Positions 25,966 through 35,285 are shown, counted from the stretch's first letter. The stretch: DNA of 64,000 bases from Streptomyces violens (GCF_000717745.1 NZ_JOBH01000006.1:248001-312000), one strand, 5' to 3'. Notes: generated by a model not told the origin, from the sequence alone. Translations and numbers: made by a program.

Positions 25966-26889
25966 TCAGATCAGGTTGGCGCGCTTGTAGAAGTACAGCG
26001 CGGGCTTGGTGAGCAGCCCCACCGAGGTCAGGAACTCCATCAGACCCGAACAGCTCGAGCGCATCATCGACTTGTGGTGCTCGTTGGCCTTCGCCTCGCG
26101 GAGGGCGCGCTCCTCGTCCAGCCCGGCGTTCGCGTAGACCTTCCGGTTCACCATGCTGGTGACGATGACGTAGGACGCCACGGCTATCAGGAGGGAGTGG
26201 ATCTGGCGGCGCACGCGTCCGGCGCGCGCGAGGCGCTTGCGCGTCTCGTCGCGGGCGAACTTCATGTGCCGCGATTCCTCGACGACATGGATGTTGTTGA
26301 TGGTGCGGACGAACGGCACGACGCGCTCGTCGCGCATCCAGTCGCGCTGCATGACGTCGAGGACCTCCTCGGCGACCAGGATCGCCGCGTACGCGGCCTC
26401 GCCGAACGCAACGGTCTTGAAGACCCGGCCGAGTTCGACCGCGGCCCGGTGCGGGCGGTAGGCCGGGGCCCGCAGCTTCTTCGCACCGCGCGCGAACATG
26501 ATCGAGTGGCGGCACTCGTCGGCGATCTCGGTGAGCGCCCACTGGAAGGTGTCGTCCGTGGGGTCCTTGGCGTAGATGTCCCGCAGCACCATCTGCTGCA
26601 GGATCATCTCGAACCAGATGCCGGTACTGGCCACCGACGCGGCCTCCTGCCGCGTCAGCGCCTTGCGCTGCGCGTCGGTCAGCTCGTTCCAGTACGCCGT
26701 CCCGTAAAGGGTGCTCCACTCCGGGCTGGCGCCGTGGAAACCCTCGTCGAGCGGGGTCTCCCAGTCGACCTCGGTGAGCGGGTCGTACGAGAGCTGCGCG
26801 GACGAATCGAGCAGCCGCCGCGCGATGCCGTCCTCGGTGGTCTCGGGGGTGCGGTTCTGGGTCTCCGGCCGCGGGATGCTGATGGCCAT
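25966..26889 (-). CDS. AurF-like diiron N-oxygenase
   Basis: 307 residues of the p-aminobenzoate N-oxygenase AurF family. All seven expected iron ligands can be placed: E82, E125, H128, E175, H201, E205 and H208 (motifs RQEAAS, DECRHSIMF, AEEVLD, HVVEESRHMKF). AurF proper turns an arylamine into a nitroarene; many actinomycete relatives have no assigned substrate. The C terminus shows a hydrophobic segment (TSVGLLTKPALYFY). It is followed by a ferredoxin/FAD reductase gene, a natural electron donor, but no biosynthetic cluster surrounds the pair. A palindrome (26939-26951) lies 50 bp upstream. Confidence 0.87.
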   Translation of the reverse strand: MAISIPRPETQNRTPETTEDGIARRLLDSSAQLSYDPLTEVDWETPLDEGFHGASPEWSTLYGTAYWNELTDAQRKALTRQEAASVASTGIWFEMILQQMVLRDIYAKDPTDDTFQWALTEIADECRHSIMFARGAKKLRAPAYRPHRAAVELGRVFKTVAFGEAAYAAILVAEEVLDVMQRDWMRDERVVPFVRTINNIHVVEESRHMKFARDETRKRLARAGRVRRQIHSLLIAVASYVIVTSMVNRKVYANAGLDEERALREAKANEHHKSMMRSSCSGLMEFLTSVGLLTKPALYFYKRANLI

Positions 26890-26938
26890 GCGGGGGCTCC
26901 TCGAGTGAGTCCGGGAAGTGCCTCATCCATTGCTGCTA

Positions 26939-27012
26939 TTACCGGCGGTAACGGCGCCAGCTTGTTGACGGACTTTATAGCAAGAGCAGCCACGTGCCTA
27001 CCCCTCGGTAAT
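26939..27012. promoter_or_regulatory. Candidate operators upstream of diiron oxygenase
   Basis: A perfect inverted repeat TTACCGGCGGTAA (26939-26951) and, 60 bp further upstream, a related imperfect site TACCCCTCGGTAAT (26999-27012). Shared CGGTAA halves suggest one regulator, TetR- or MarR-like in size. No such regulator is encoded next door. Confidence 0.5.
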
Positions 27013-27058
27013 GGTGGAGGCGGCGGTGTCCGCGGAATCGCTGGTCAGGGCTGTGCGG

Positions 27059-27100
27059 CCGTCCGTACGGGGCCGATGGCTGTCGGGCCCGTACGGACGG
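27059..27100. terminator. Hairpin terminator of pectate lyase gene
   Basis: Arms CCGTCCGTACGGG (27059-27071) and CCCGTACGGACGG (27088-27100) are perfectly complementary, 13 bp, with a 16-base loop. It lies 77-118 bp beyond the pectate lyase stop and upstream of the oxygenase promoter, so it probably insulates the two units. Confidence 0.65.
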
Positions 27101-27176
27101 TGGCACCATGCCGCTGTCCGGCGTACGTACGTCTCGAACTCTCCGGTGCGGTCTCGGGCGGTGCCGTGATCGGCGA

Positions 27177-28283
27177 CTACGCCGAGCAGTCGCCGTTCGA
27201 CTCCTGCAGTCCCTTACCGGCTCCCGCGGTCCGGCTCACGATGTCCGGCACGCAGGCGGCCTCGTCGAGGCTGTAGGAGTAGGGGATGCTGACCGAGGTG
27301 TTGGACTGCGGGTTCGGGCCGGCGGGGCGGTAGTCCTCGCCGGGGCCGGACCAGGTGACGTTGTCGAAGGTGTTGCCGCTGACCTGCCAGTAACCGGCAG
27401 CGTCGGTGTAGAAGGTGCCCAGGACGTCCTTGGAGTCCTCGAAGTAGTTGTTGTCCACCTTGGCGCGCGCTCCCGCCCGGGAGTTGATGCCGGACTCGTT
27501 GAGGCTCACGTAGTGGTTGTTGTACATGTGGGCCGTGCCACCCCGTAGCAGGGGAGCCCGTGAGTCGATGTTCTCGTACAGATTGTGGTGGAAGGTGACG
27601 TGGCCGTTGGAGACGTCGCTCTCGCTGGACCCGATGAGACCACCACGGCCGGAGTTGCGCAGGATGCTGTAGGAGAGGGTCACGTACTGGGTGTTGTCCT
27701 TCATGTCGAAGAGGCCGTCGTACCCCTCCGACTCGCCGCCCGATGCTTCCAGCGTGGTGTGATCGACCCAGACGTTGCGGACGTCGCTCTCCATGCCGAT
27801 GGCGTCCCCGCCGTTGGAGGTGGGGGAGCCCGATTTCTTGACGTTCTTGACCGTCACGTTCTGGATGATGATGTTGCTGGATTCCCGGATGTGGATGCCC
27901 AGTTGGTCGAAGACGGCTCCGCTGCCGACTCCGACGATCGTGACGTTGCTGATCTGCTTGAGCTCGATCACGCCGGCGGCGGTGTTGCAGCTGTCGCCCG
28001 ACACCTTGGTGGTGTTGCCGTGATTGATGGTGCCCTCGACCTCGATGGTGATCGGGGTGCTGCTGCTGGCCCGGTTGCACAGGGCCGTGTGGATCGCGGT
28101 CCCTGTGGTGGCCCGTACCGTCTGCCCGCCCGCGCCGCCGGTGGTCCCGCCGTTCTGGGTCGCGTAGCCGGTGGCGCTACCGGCCGCTGCCGACGCCTCC
28201 GGTACCGACAGCACCACACCGGCCCCGGCCGCAAGGGCCACCATGGCCGTCGCCGCACGGAGTCGCACTGTGACTGGTCTCAT
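27177..28283 (-). CDS. Secreted pectate lyase, polysaccharide lyase family 1
   Basis: 368 residues with a Sec signal peptide (residues 1-32, ending SASA). The right-handed beta-helix shows the PL1 hallmarks: IIIQNVTVKNV, GDAIGMESDVRNVWVDHTTL with the vWiDH motif, YDGLFDMKDNTQYVTLSYS (calcium-binding Asp) and the SRAPLLRGG arginine region. It cleaves polygalacturonate by beta-elimination outside the cell. A plant-matter degrader fits the aldarate catabolic locus later in the window. The gene is alone, with a hairpin downstream. Confidence 0.93.
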   Translation of the reverse strand: MRPVTVRLRAATAMVALAAGAGVVLSVPEASAAAGSATGYATQNGGTTGGAGGQTVRATTGTAIHTALCNRASSSTPITIEVEGTINHGNTTKVSGDSCNTAAGVIELKQISNVTIVGVGSGAVFDQLGIHIRESSNIIIQNVTVKNVKKSGSPTSNGGDAIGMESDVRNVWVDHTTLEASGGESEGYDGLFDMKDNTQYVTLSYSILRNSGRGGLIGSSESDVSNGHVTFHHNLYENIDSRAPLLRGGTAHMYNNHYVSLNESGINSRAGARAKVDNNYFEDSKDVLGTFYTDAAGYWQVSGNTFDNVTWSGPGEDYRPAGPNPQSNTSVSIPYSYSLDEAACVPDIVSRTAGAGKGLQESNGDCSA

Positions 28284-28406
28284 GCTCGTTTCCCCATTCG
28301 TCTTCGAACGCTGGGTGCTACTGCATGCTGTAGTTGCCGCAGCGGGCGTCGAGGTTGCCTGGGAAGGTTGCCGGTTCCAGCGATGACGGAGTTCCCGGAA
28401 GTCGCC

Positions 28407-30524
28407 TCACGGGAGCCGCATCTCCGGCTCGGATCTCCGGAGCAGCTGGTCCACCTCGGCCAGCGCCGAAGCGACCGCCTCGCCCAGCGGGAGCCGGGTG
28501 CCGTACTCCACGGCCGCTGCGTACTGATCGTCACCCAGGGCCTTACGGGCGAGGGCAACGGCCGCTTCGTGCGGGGCGTTGAAGTACGCGGAGCCAAAAA
28601 GCGGCAGCCCGACCTTCCGCCAGATACGCCGGGCCGCGCCGTGCAGCAGAGCGGCCGGGAAGCTGTGCCCGCTGGAGGCGCGGAACAGGGAGATGAGTTC
28701 GATGGGCAGGACCACGCCGACCAGGTCGCGGAACTCGTAATTGATGACCAGGCACTCCTGTGCCAGCTTCGCGGCCTCGTCATACCGTCCTGCGGTCCAG
28801 GCCGCGTAGGAAAGGACGTAGAGGGCGTATGCCTTGGCCCAGCGCTCGCCGTGCGACTCGCAGAGGGAGCGGGCCTCCGCGCAGAGGCCGACGGCGGTCT
28901 CCAGGTCACCCTGGAAGGCGAGGGCCATGGCCAGTTCGACCTGAGCCATCATCACATTGCTGTTCAGCTCGTCGAGTTCGGCGTAGCAGCTGAGTGAGGA
29001 CTCGAAAAGCGCCTGCGCCGTGCGGTGTTCATCCCGAATCAGTGCGGCACAGCCGAGCCGGTGGGTGGCGTACGCGTACGCGGCGTCGTGGCCGGTCCGC
29101 AGCGCCTGCGAACGGCACTCGGTGAGCATGGCCGTGGCCGCCTCCGAGTCGCCCTGGAGGATGGCCACATAGCCGCCCACCCAGAGCACCTTGAGCCGCT
29201 CGTGGGTGGGATCGGGCCCGAGGGCGCGGGCACGGTCGAGCCAGTAGCGGCCGTCGCCGAGCAGCCCGCAGCCTACCCAGTAGAACCAGAGTGTCCCGGC
29301 GAGCCGCAGCCCGGCCTGCTCCTGGCCCGGAGTGGACAGCGCGAAGTCGAGGGCGGCGAAGAGCTGTGCGTGCTCGCGCCGGGTGGCGCGGAAGACGGCG
29401 GCCTGACCCGGGCCGAACCAGTCGCGTTCACCCCGCTCGGCGAACGCCTGACACCAGTCGAGGTGGCGGGCGCGCCGGGGCAGCTCCTCGCCGAGGAGCC
29501 GCAGCCACTCGGCGCCGTACGCACGTACGGTGTCGAGCTGACGGAACCGCTCGCCGTCCGGTCCTCTCTCCCGGACCAGGAGCGATTTCTCGGCGAGCCC
29601 GGTGAGCAGCTCGCCGATCTCCGCCCTCTCCAGGATGTCGTCACTGCATACGTGCTCGACGGCCGCGCGGGAGAAGTCGCCGACGAATACGGAGAGCCGG
29701 GCCCACAGCAGCCGTTCGTGCGGCCGGCACAGCTCATGGCTCCAGCCGATCGCCGTGCGCAGCGTGTCGTGGCGGAAGGCGATGTGGAGCGGCCCGCCCG
29801 GATCGCCGGCGGCCTTCTCGGTGATGGCCTCCTCGTCGACGAGGAGCTGGAAGCGGTCGTCCAAGCGGTCGAGGAGGTCCTCGAGGGTCTCGGTCCGCAG
29901 CCGCCCGGCCGCCAGTTCGATAGCGAGCGGAATGCCGTCGAGCCGCGTGCAGATCCGCTCCACGGTCGCCCTGTTGCGGCCGGCCAGTGTGAAGCCGGGA
30001 CGAGCGGCGAGGGCGCGCTGTGCGAACAGGGCGACCGCGTCTTTCGTGACGGGCAACGGTTCCAGGAGGAGGGCATGTTCGCCGGGGATGCCGAGGGGCT
30101 GCCGGCTGGTGACGAGAAGGTGCAGCCCGGGGGCGGCGCGCAGCAGCAGGTCCGCGAGGTCCGCACAGGCATCTACGAGGTGTTCGCAGGTGTCGAGGAT
30201 GAGCAGCAGATGCTTGGTACTGAGGTGATCGGCCAGCGCCTCCTCCACGGACCGGGTCGTGTGGTCGGTGGGGCACAGCACCCTGGCGACCGCGTGCATC
30301 AGCAACTCACTGTCCTGGAGACCGGAGAGTTCGACGAACCAGGCTCCATCGCGGAAATTGCCCGCGCTCTCGGCGGCGGCGCGCAGCGCGGTGCGGGTCT
30401 TCCCGACACCGCCGATCCCGGTCAGTGTCACCAACCGGGAATGCTGCCACGCCTGCCGCAGGGCGGCGAGTTCACGGCTACGGCCGATGAAGCCGGGCTT
30501 TTCCGTAGGCAGAACGCCAGCCAC
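28407..30524 (-). CDS. AfsR/LuxR-type NB-ARC ATPase lacking a DNA-binding domain
   Basis: 705 residues. It starts with the sequence GFIGRSRELAALRQ usual for AfsR-like STAND proteins and has Walker A GIGGVGKT (residues about 36-43), LLLILDTCEHL (Walker B) and the TSRQPLGIPGE sensor segment. The C-terminal half is TPR-like. Relatives of this length class normally carry either an N-terminal BTAD/OmpR part or a C-terminal LuxR helix-turn-helix. Here the protein ends at VDQLLRRSEPEMRLP, where the LuxR domain would begin, and no HTH is found in other frames downstream. GTG start with GAGG just upstream. It may act through a partner, or have lost its output domain. Confidence 0.85.
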   Translation of the reverse strand: MAGVLPTEKPGFIGRSRELAALRQAWQHSRLVTLTGIGGVGKTRTALRAAAESAGNFRDGAWFVELSGLQDSELLMHAVARVLCPTDHTTRSVEEALADHLSTKHLLLILDTCEHLVDACADLADLLLRAAPGLHLLVTSRQPLGIPGEHALLLEPLPVTKDAVALFAQRALAARPGFTLAGRNRATVERICTRLDGIPLAIELAAGRLRTETLEDLLDRLDDRFQLLVDEEAITEKAAGDPGGPLHIAFRHDTLRTAIGWSHELCRPHERLLWARLSVFVGDFSRAAVEHVCSDDILERAEIGELLTGLAEKSLLVRERGPDGERFRQLDTVRAYGAEWLRLLGEELPRRARHLDWCQAFAERGERDWFGPGQAAVFRATRREHAQLFAALDFALSTPGQEQAGLRLAGTLWFYWVGCGLLGDGRYWLDRARALGPDPTHERLKVLWVGGYVAILQGDSEAATAMLTECRSQALRTGHDAAYAYATHRLGCAALIRDEHRTAQALFESSLSCYAELDELNSNVMMAQVELAMALAFQGDLETAVGLCAEARSLCESHGERWAKAYALYVLSYAAWTAGRYDEAAKLAQECLVINYEFRDLVGVVLPIELISLFRASSGHSFPAALLHGAARRIWRKVGLPLFGSAYFNAPHEAAVALARKALGDDQYAAAVEYGTRLPLGEAVASALAEVDQLLRRSEPEMRLP

Positions 30525-30598
30525 AGCCGCCTCACCTCAGCGATATGGACGCATTGTTCAGGGATGGGCACGGCCACCGACATGCCCCCTGGTGGGCC

Positions 30599-31582
30599 CT
30601 ACCGTATGGGCCTCCTGGCACTCTTCCGAGGCGCTTGGCAACTTTCCGCCCACGCTTGGCGCGCACGTGCACGAACTTCTCCGAAGTCGATCAGCAAAAG
30701 CGCGGCATCGTCGTGCAGTTTGCCCATCGAGTACTGAATGAGGTCGGCGGTGAGGACGTCGAGGAAGGTTTCGGGATCGTCGTCGTTCAGCACCGCCGCC
30801 CGCTCCGCGAGTGGATAGAAGTCCCCCTTGGCGTCGCGGGCTTCGGTGACGCCGTCCGTGTAGAGCAGCAGCCGGTCGTTGCCGGCCAGCGGTACGGTGC
30901 CCGCCCGGCACCAGTCGTCCTGGAGGCCGAAGAGGCCGAGCGGTGGCGACGGCGGCAGAACGTCCACGAAGGTGGCCCGGCCGGCGCGGATCAGCAGCGG
31001 TGGCGGGTGGCCGCAGCAGACCAGCTCGGCGATGTCACTCCCGTCGGGGACCTCGATCAACAAGGCGGTGACAAAGTCCACGCTGCCGTCCCGGCCGGCG
31101 AGGACCGAGTCCATGCGCTGTGCCAGCGCGGGCAATCGCCGCTCGTGCTGGGCCAGGTTACGGAAGGCGCCGAGGGCATCCATGGCGGTCCCCACCGCCG
31201 ACAGGCCCTTGCCCATCGCGTCACCGATGAACAGCCGCACGCCGAACGGCGTATGGACGGCGTCGTAGACATCTCCACCGACCAGCGCCCCGGATTGCGC
31301 GGTCTCGTAGCGGACCGCGGTACGCAGCTCCCCGAGCCGGTCCGGCAGCGGTCGCAGCATCTCCCGCTGGACCGTCTCCGCCACCGCCCGCAGCGCCTTG
31401 AGGCCCCGCCCCTGGCGACGGAGTCTCATCGCTGAAACACCGGAGGACGCCGCTACCAGTGCCATGCAGGCACCGGCCATCACGGTGTCGGAAGGTTCAC
31501 GTGCGAGCGTGCCGAGAATGGCTGCGGCACCCGCACCTGCCGCTGCGGGAAAGTACCAGGAGTAGTCCCGGGGAGACTTCAT
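30599..31582 (-). CDS. SpoIIE/PP2C-type serine phosphatase, membrane-anchored
   Basis: 327 residues: two N-terminal membrane segments (about 10-30 and 35-52), then a PP2C-like SpoIIE domain from residue 80 with GGDVYD and GDAMGKGLSA (metal Asp residues), CCGHPPPLL and LLLYTDGVTEARD. Such enzymes dephosphorylate anti-anti-sigma factors and so govern alternative sigma factors. No sigma, anti-sigma or antagonist gene is adjacent, so its target is elsewhere. It is 74 bp upstream of the AfsR-like gene, same strand; cotranscription is possible. Confidence 0.9.
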   Translation of the reverse strand: MKSPRDYSWYFPAAAGAGAAAILGTLAREPSDTVMAGACMALVAASSGVSAMRLRRQGRGLKALRAVAETVQREMLRPLPDRLGELRTAVRYETAQSGALVGGDVYDAVHTPFGVRLFIGDAMGKGLSAVGTAMDALGAFRNLAQHERRLPALAQRMDSVLAGRDGSVDFVTALLIEVPDGSDIAELVCCGHPPPLLIRAGRATFVDVLPPSPPLGLFGLQDDWCRAGTVPLAGNDRLLLYTDGVTEARDAKGDFYPLAERAAVLNDDDPETFLDVLTADLIQYSMGKLHDDAALLLIDFGEVRARARQAWAESCQAPRKSARRPIR

Positions 31583-31705
31583 CGCCGTTCCAGCTCGATC
31601 AGCCGATGTATCGCCCGGATCTTAAGGAATGACCCGGACCCTCGACCGAACGCCATTCCGCGCCGGCCGCTCATACGCCGCTTTACCGTGCACAAGTTCC
31701 TTTTT

Positions 31706-32509
31706 TTACATACCCATGCCACCGTCGACCGGCAGACCCGCGCCGGTGACGAAGCGGGCCGCGTCGGAGGCGAGGAAGACCACCGCATCGGCCATGTCGT
31801 TGACCTCACCGAGCCGGCCGAGCGGGGTGAGCCCGATGACCTCACCGACGGCCGCCTCCGCGCTGGGCCAAAGTCCCAGCTCCTCCATGTCCCGCGCGAG
31901 TTGGATACCCATCGCGGTGGGCACCAGGCCCGGATAGACGCAGTTGACCCGCACGCCGTAGCCGAGCTTGCCGGACTCCAGCGCGGCCACGCGGGTCAGC
32001 CGGTCGACTCCGGCCTTGGTCGCCGCGTATCCGGCGATGCCGGGGAAGGGGACCGTCGCGGCCACCGACGAGACATTGACGACCGCACCGCCATCCCCGG
32101 CCGGGCCGCCGGGGCGCATGGCCCGGAAGGCATGCTTGATGCCGAGCGCGACCCCGAGGACATTCACTTCCAGCATCTCGCTGACAGCCTGCGGCTCGAA
32201 GTCGGCGATCAGCCCCGAGGCCAGCACACCCGCGTTGTTGACGACGATGTCCAGGCCACCCAGCTCGGTGACGATCTGCCCGACGGCCGACTCCCAGCTC
32301 GCGTCCTCGGCCACATCGAGGGGGACGAACTCCACTGTGGCACCGGACTCCCGCAGTGACCTTGCGGTCTCCCCGCCGGCCTCCTTCTGCACATCGCCGA
32401 TCACGACGGCCGCGCCGGCGCGGGCGAGCGCCTCGGCCATACCGGCTCCCAGCCCCTGCGCACCGCCTGTCACCAGCGCCGTTCGCCCGGTCAAGTCATA
32501 TGGCGTCAT
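31706..32509 (-). CDS. Short-chain dehydrogenase/reductase (SDR)
   Basis: 267 residues, classical SDR. The start MTPYDLTGRTALVTGG follows AAGGAGG. NAD(P)-binding TGGAQGLGAGMA is at residues 13-24; NNAG, the catalytic Ser in VNVSSVA and YAATK (Tyr-x3-Lys) are intact. The C terminus (ARFVTGAGLPVDGGMGM) is typical of FabG-like oxidoreductases. An acidic residue after the second strand (VIGDVQKEA) favours NAD. Substrate unknown; no pathway partners nearby. Confidence 0.9.
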   Translation of the reverse strand: MTPYDLTGRTALVTGGAQGLGAGMAEALARAGAAVVIGDVQKEAGGETARSLRESGATVEFVPLDVAEDASWESAVGQIVTELGGLDIVVNNAGVLASGLIADFEPQAVSEMLEVNVLGVALGIKHAFRAMRPGGPAGDGGAVVNVSSVAATVPFPGIAGYAATKAGVDRLTRVAALESGKLGYGVRVNCVYPGLVPTAMGIQLARDMEELGLWPSAEAAVGEVIGLTPLGRLGEVNDMADAVVFLASDAARFVTGAGLPVDGGMGM

Positions 32510-32756
32510 GGAGCCTCCTTCTGTGGGCCGACTCGGCGACGACAAGGGCCGCTCGGCCCAACGACGTGACGCCTCGGCCCTGAATGGCTTGATGCGATGC
32601 ATCGTAGGAAGCCCGGCGGCCAACCCCACGCGATTTCCGGATAATGCGTGCGCGGGTGGCGGCAGGTTGATATAGCCGCCCGCCGCAGCCAGTGGGCTGT
32701 CGCCCGGCAGCGGGCGCCGGCGAGCGCGGCGCCGATGGCGGATGGGACGATGGGGC

Positions 32757-33893
32757 CTATTGGGACCGTTCGTGCCGGGTGAATGCGGCGATCAGGTCGT
32801 GGGCTGTGTTGTTGTCGGAGTCGGTCCCGTGGGCCTCGGCGCCTTCAAAGATGGCGGCCTCGTTGCTGCGGGGGAACATGGCTTGTTCGTATTCGGTGAC
32901 CGCGGCCTCGATGTCGTGGCGGTGTGTGGCGAGGGCCTTGCCGAGTTCGGCGCCGTCGAGCATGGCCAGGTTGGCGCCTTCGCCGTTCGGGGCCGAGAGG
33001 TGGGCGGCGTCGCCGAGCAGGGTCACCCCCGGCACCCGGTCCCACCGGTGCCCGGTCGGCAGGGCGTAGAGGGGGCGCAGGACCGGCGCGGTGTCGCCGT
33101 CGGTGATCAGCGCGGTGAGCTCCGGCGCCCAGCCGTCGAATTCCTGCGCGATGCGTGCGGTGGCCGCGGCGGCGTCGGCGAAATCGATGGCGGCGAACCA
33201 GTCCTGCGGCTCGGACAGCCCCACGTAGGCGTGCAGGGTGTCGCCCCTTTCCCGGTGAGCGAAGATCTCCCTGCCGGGCGTGAGCGCGATCATCGACCCG
33301 CCGCCGACAGTTTTCGCGGCGGCTGGGTGCCGGGTGTCGGCGTCGAAGAGGTAGGTCTCGACGACCGACTTGCCGGTGTACTCGGGTGCGGCGGCGGAGA
33401 GCAGCGGCCGTACCCGTGACCACGCGCCGTCCGCGCCGACGAGCAGGTTCGTGGCGACCGTAGTGCCGTCGGCGAACGACACCTCGTGGCGCCCCTCGCC
33501 GAGCGTGCGGGTGCTCCTGACCTTGTGCCCCCACCGGACGGTGCCGGCCGGGAGTGAGTCGAGCAGGATCTGGCGCAGCTCGCCGCGCTGCACCTCGGGG
33601 CGTCCTCCCGTACCGTCGTCGTCCTTCTCGAACAGGACGGTCCCGTCCGGGTCGAGGACCCGCATCGCCTGGCGGCCCTCCAGGATGAGGCCGCGGAACT
33701 CGTCCATCAAGTCGGCTGTTTCGAGGGCGAGTTGTCCGTTGTAGTCGTGGATGTCGAGCATCCCGCCCTGCGAGCGCGCAGCCGGGGAAGGCTCCGCCTC
33801 GTAGACCGTGGCCGGTATTCCGTGGACGTGCAGGACGCGGGCGAGCGTGAGGCCGCCGAGCCCGGCGCCGATGATCGTGACGTCAGTGGTCAT
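32757..33893 (-). CDS. TetX-like FAD-dependent monooxygenase
   Basis: 378 residues. The start MTTDVTIIGAGLGGLTLA comes right after AAGGAAG; dinucleotide motif GAGLGG, the GGMLDIHDYNGQLALETADL segment characteristic of TetX-type flavoproteins, and the second FAD motif LLGDAAHLSAPNGEGAN are all present. TetX hydroxylates and inactivates tetracyclines, but many Streptomyces relatives act on other aromatic polyketides or have unknown substrates, so resistance should not be assumed. The gene is alone, between the SDR and desaturase genes, without an adjacent regulator. Confidence 0.88.
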   Translation of the reverse strand: MTTDVTIIGAGLGGLTLARVLHVHGIPATVYEAEPSPAARSQGGMLDIHDYNGQLALETADLMDEFRGLILEGRQAMRVLDPDGTVLFEKDDDGTGGRPEVQRGELRQILLDSLPAGTVRWGHKVRSTRTLGEGRHEVSFADGTTVATNLLVGADGAWSRVRPLLSAAAPEYTGKSVVETYLFDADTRHPAAAKTVGGGSMIALTPGREIFAHRERGDTLHAYVGLSEPQDWFAAIDFADAAAATARIAQEFDGWAPELTALITDGDTAPVLRPLYALPTGHRWDRVPGVTLLGDAAHLSAPNGEGANLAMLDGAELGKALATHRHDIEAAVTEYEQAMFPRSNEAAIFEGAEAHGTDSDNNTAHDLIAAFTRHERSQ

Positions 33894-34121
33894 GGGGGGC
33901 TTCCTTCGTGATGTGGACCGCTGCCGGTGCCGGTGTTGGGTGGCGCCGACCGGATCCACTGTCCCGGCAGCCATCGACAGATCCCCGACAGATCACCGAC
34001 CACCGCCGACAACCACCCGACACCGGCCCCGGTCCACTGGCGGACGCGGGCTCACGTCAGCCCCCGCTCCGCGTCCGCCCGTTCGCTCCTTGCCTTTGTC
34101 CCCGCGCTCAAGGCGTAGGGG

Positions 34122-35285
34122 TCAAGAAGCCGCCGCCAGCACCCGGCGCGCTACCGAAGTGATGGGCAGATCCGGCAGGGCCATGCGGCAGATGCGGGCC
34201 CAGGTGGAGGCGTACTGCTTGAGGAGGGGGCCGGTGGTGTACGGGACGTCGTGCGCGGTGAGGACCTCGCGGACGCGGGGGGCGATCTCGGCGTAGCGGT
34301 TGCTGGGCAGGTCCGGGAAGAGGTGGTGTTCGATCTGGTGGCTGAGGTTGCCGGTGAGGACGTGGAAGACGGCACCGCCCTCGAGGTTGGCCGAGCCGAG
34401 GGCCTGGCGCAGGTACCACTGACCCCGGGTCTCGTCCTCGATCTCTTCCTCGGTGAAGGATCGGACGCCGTCGGGGAAATGGCCGCAGAAGATCACGGTG
34501 TGGGCCCACAGGCTGCGCACGGTGTTGGCGGTGAAGTTGCCGAGCAGGCAGGGCACGGCGGACGGGCCGGCGAGCAGCGGAAAGAGCAGGTAGTCCTTGG
34601 CGGCTTGGCGGGCTCCCTTGCGCACGGTGTTGGCGGTGTCGCGGAGGAAGGACCGCAGGGATTTGCGGCGCTGGAGTACGGCGTCGGCCTCCAGGTCGTA
34701 CAAGGCAGCCATCCACTCGAAGAAGGGCGCGCCCAGGGCCGCGAGAACGGGCTGGAAGAGATGGGCGGGGTGCCAGCGCTGGTCCTTGCTCATCCGCAGG
34801 ACGGTGAATCCGAGGTCGCGGTCGCGGCCGACGACATTGGTCCAGGTGTGGTGGATGTGGTTGTGGGTGTGTTTCCAGGCGTAGGCCGGGGTGGGGTTGT
34901 CCCATTCCCAGCTGGTGGAGTGGATCGCCGGGTCACGCATCCAGTCCCACTGGCCGTGCATGATGTTGTGCCCGAGTTCGAGGTTCTCCAGGATCTTGGC
35001 GGTGCTGAGGGCGGCCGTGCCGGCGAGCCAAGCCGGCGGCAGCAGGGACACCGCCAGAGCGGCCCGCCCGGCGATCTCCAAGCGGCGGTGGACGGCCACG
35101 ACGGTATGGATGTAGCGGGCGTCTTCATCGCCGCGGCGGGCGAGGACGTCGGCGCGGATACGGTCGAGCTCACGGCCCAGGGCTTCGGTGTCCGTACCGT
35201 GCGGAGGCGCGGCGGACGGGTCGGGCCGGTCGGACGGGGCGGGCAGGGCCGGAACGGTCGGACGGGTCGTAACGGCTGTGCTCAT
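34122..35285 (-). CDS. Membrane fatty acid desaturase
   Basis: 387 residues, start MSTAVTTRPTVP after GGAGGAG. The three histidine boxes of acyl-lipid/acyl-CoA desaturases are present: HNIMHGQWD (HxxxH), HTHNHIHHTW (HxxHH) and HQIEHHLFPD (QxxHH). Hydrophobic segments flank them (LAVSLLPPAWLAG and others). It inserts a double bond into membrane-bound acyl chains using a diiron centre. A 2Fe-2S flavin reductase gene lies 52 bp upstream on the same strand, mirroring the DesA3/Rv3230c arrangement of Mycobacterium tuberculosis. Confidence 0.92.
   Translation of the reverse strand: MSTAVTTRPTVPALPAPSDRPDPSAAPPHGTDTEALGRELDRIRADVLARRGDEDARYIHTVVAVHRRLEIAGRAALAVSLLPPAWLAGTAALSTAKILENLELGHNIMHGQWDWMRDPAIHSTSWEWDNPTPAYAWKHTHNHIHHTWTNVVGRDRDLGFTVLRMSKDQRWHPAHLFQPVLAALGAPFFEWMAALYDLEADAVLQRRKSLRSFLRDTANTVRKGARQAAKDYLLFPLLAGPSAVPCLLGNFTANTVRSLWAHTVIFCGHFPDGVRSFTEEEIEDETRGQWYLRQALGSANLEGGAVFHVLTGNLSHQIEHHLFPDLPSNRYAEIAPRVREVLTAHDVPYTTGPLLKQYASTWARICRMALPDLPITSVARRVLAAAS

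Noticed and set aside
24170..27276. Very long open frames on both strands (over 900 codons) across the oxygenase, reductase and esterase region
   Set aside because: They cross several well-supported genes in wrong frames, have low-complexity Arg-rich products and no ribosome sites.
32757..33893. Tetracycline-resistance gene call for the TetX-like flavoprotein
   Set aside because: Family similarity only; Streptomyces have many such monooxygenases and no other resistance gene is present, so a resistance role is not claimed.
33908..34118. Possible small genes between the TetX-like and desaturase genes
   Set aside because: Pro/Arg-rich frames built from low-complexity CACCGAC-type sequence; no ribosome site and no conserved feature.
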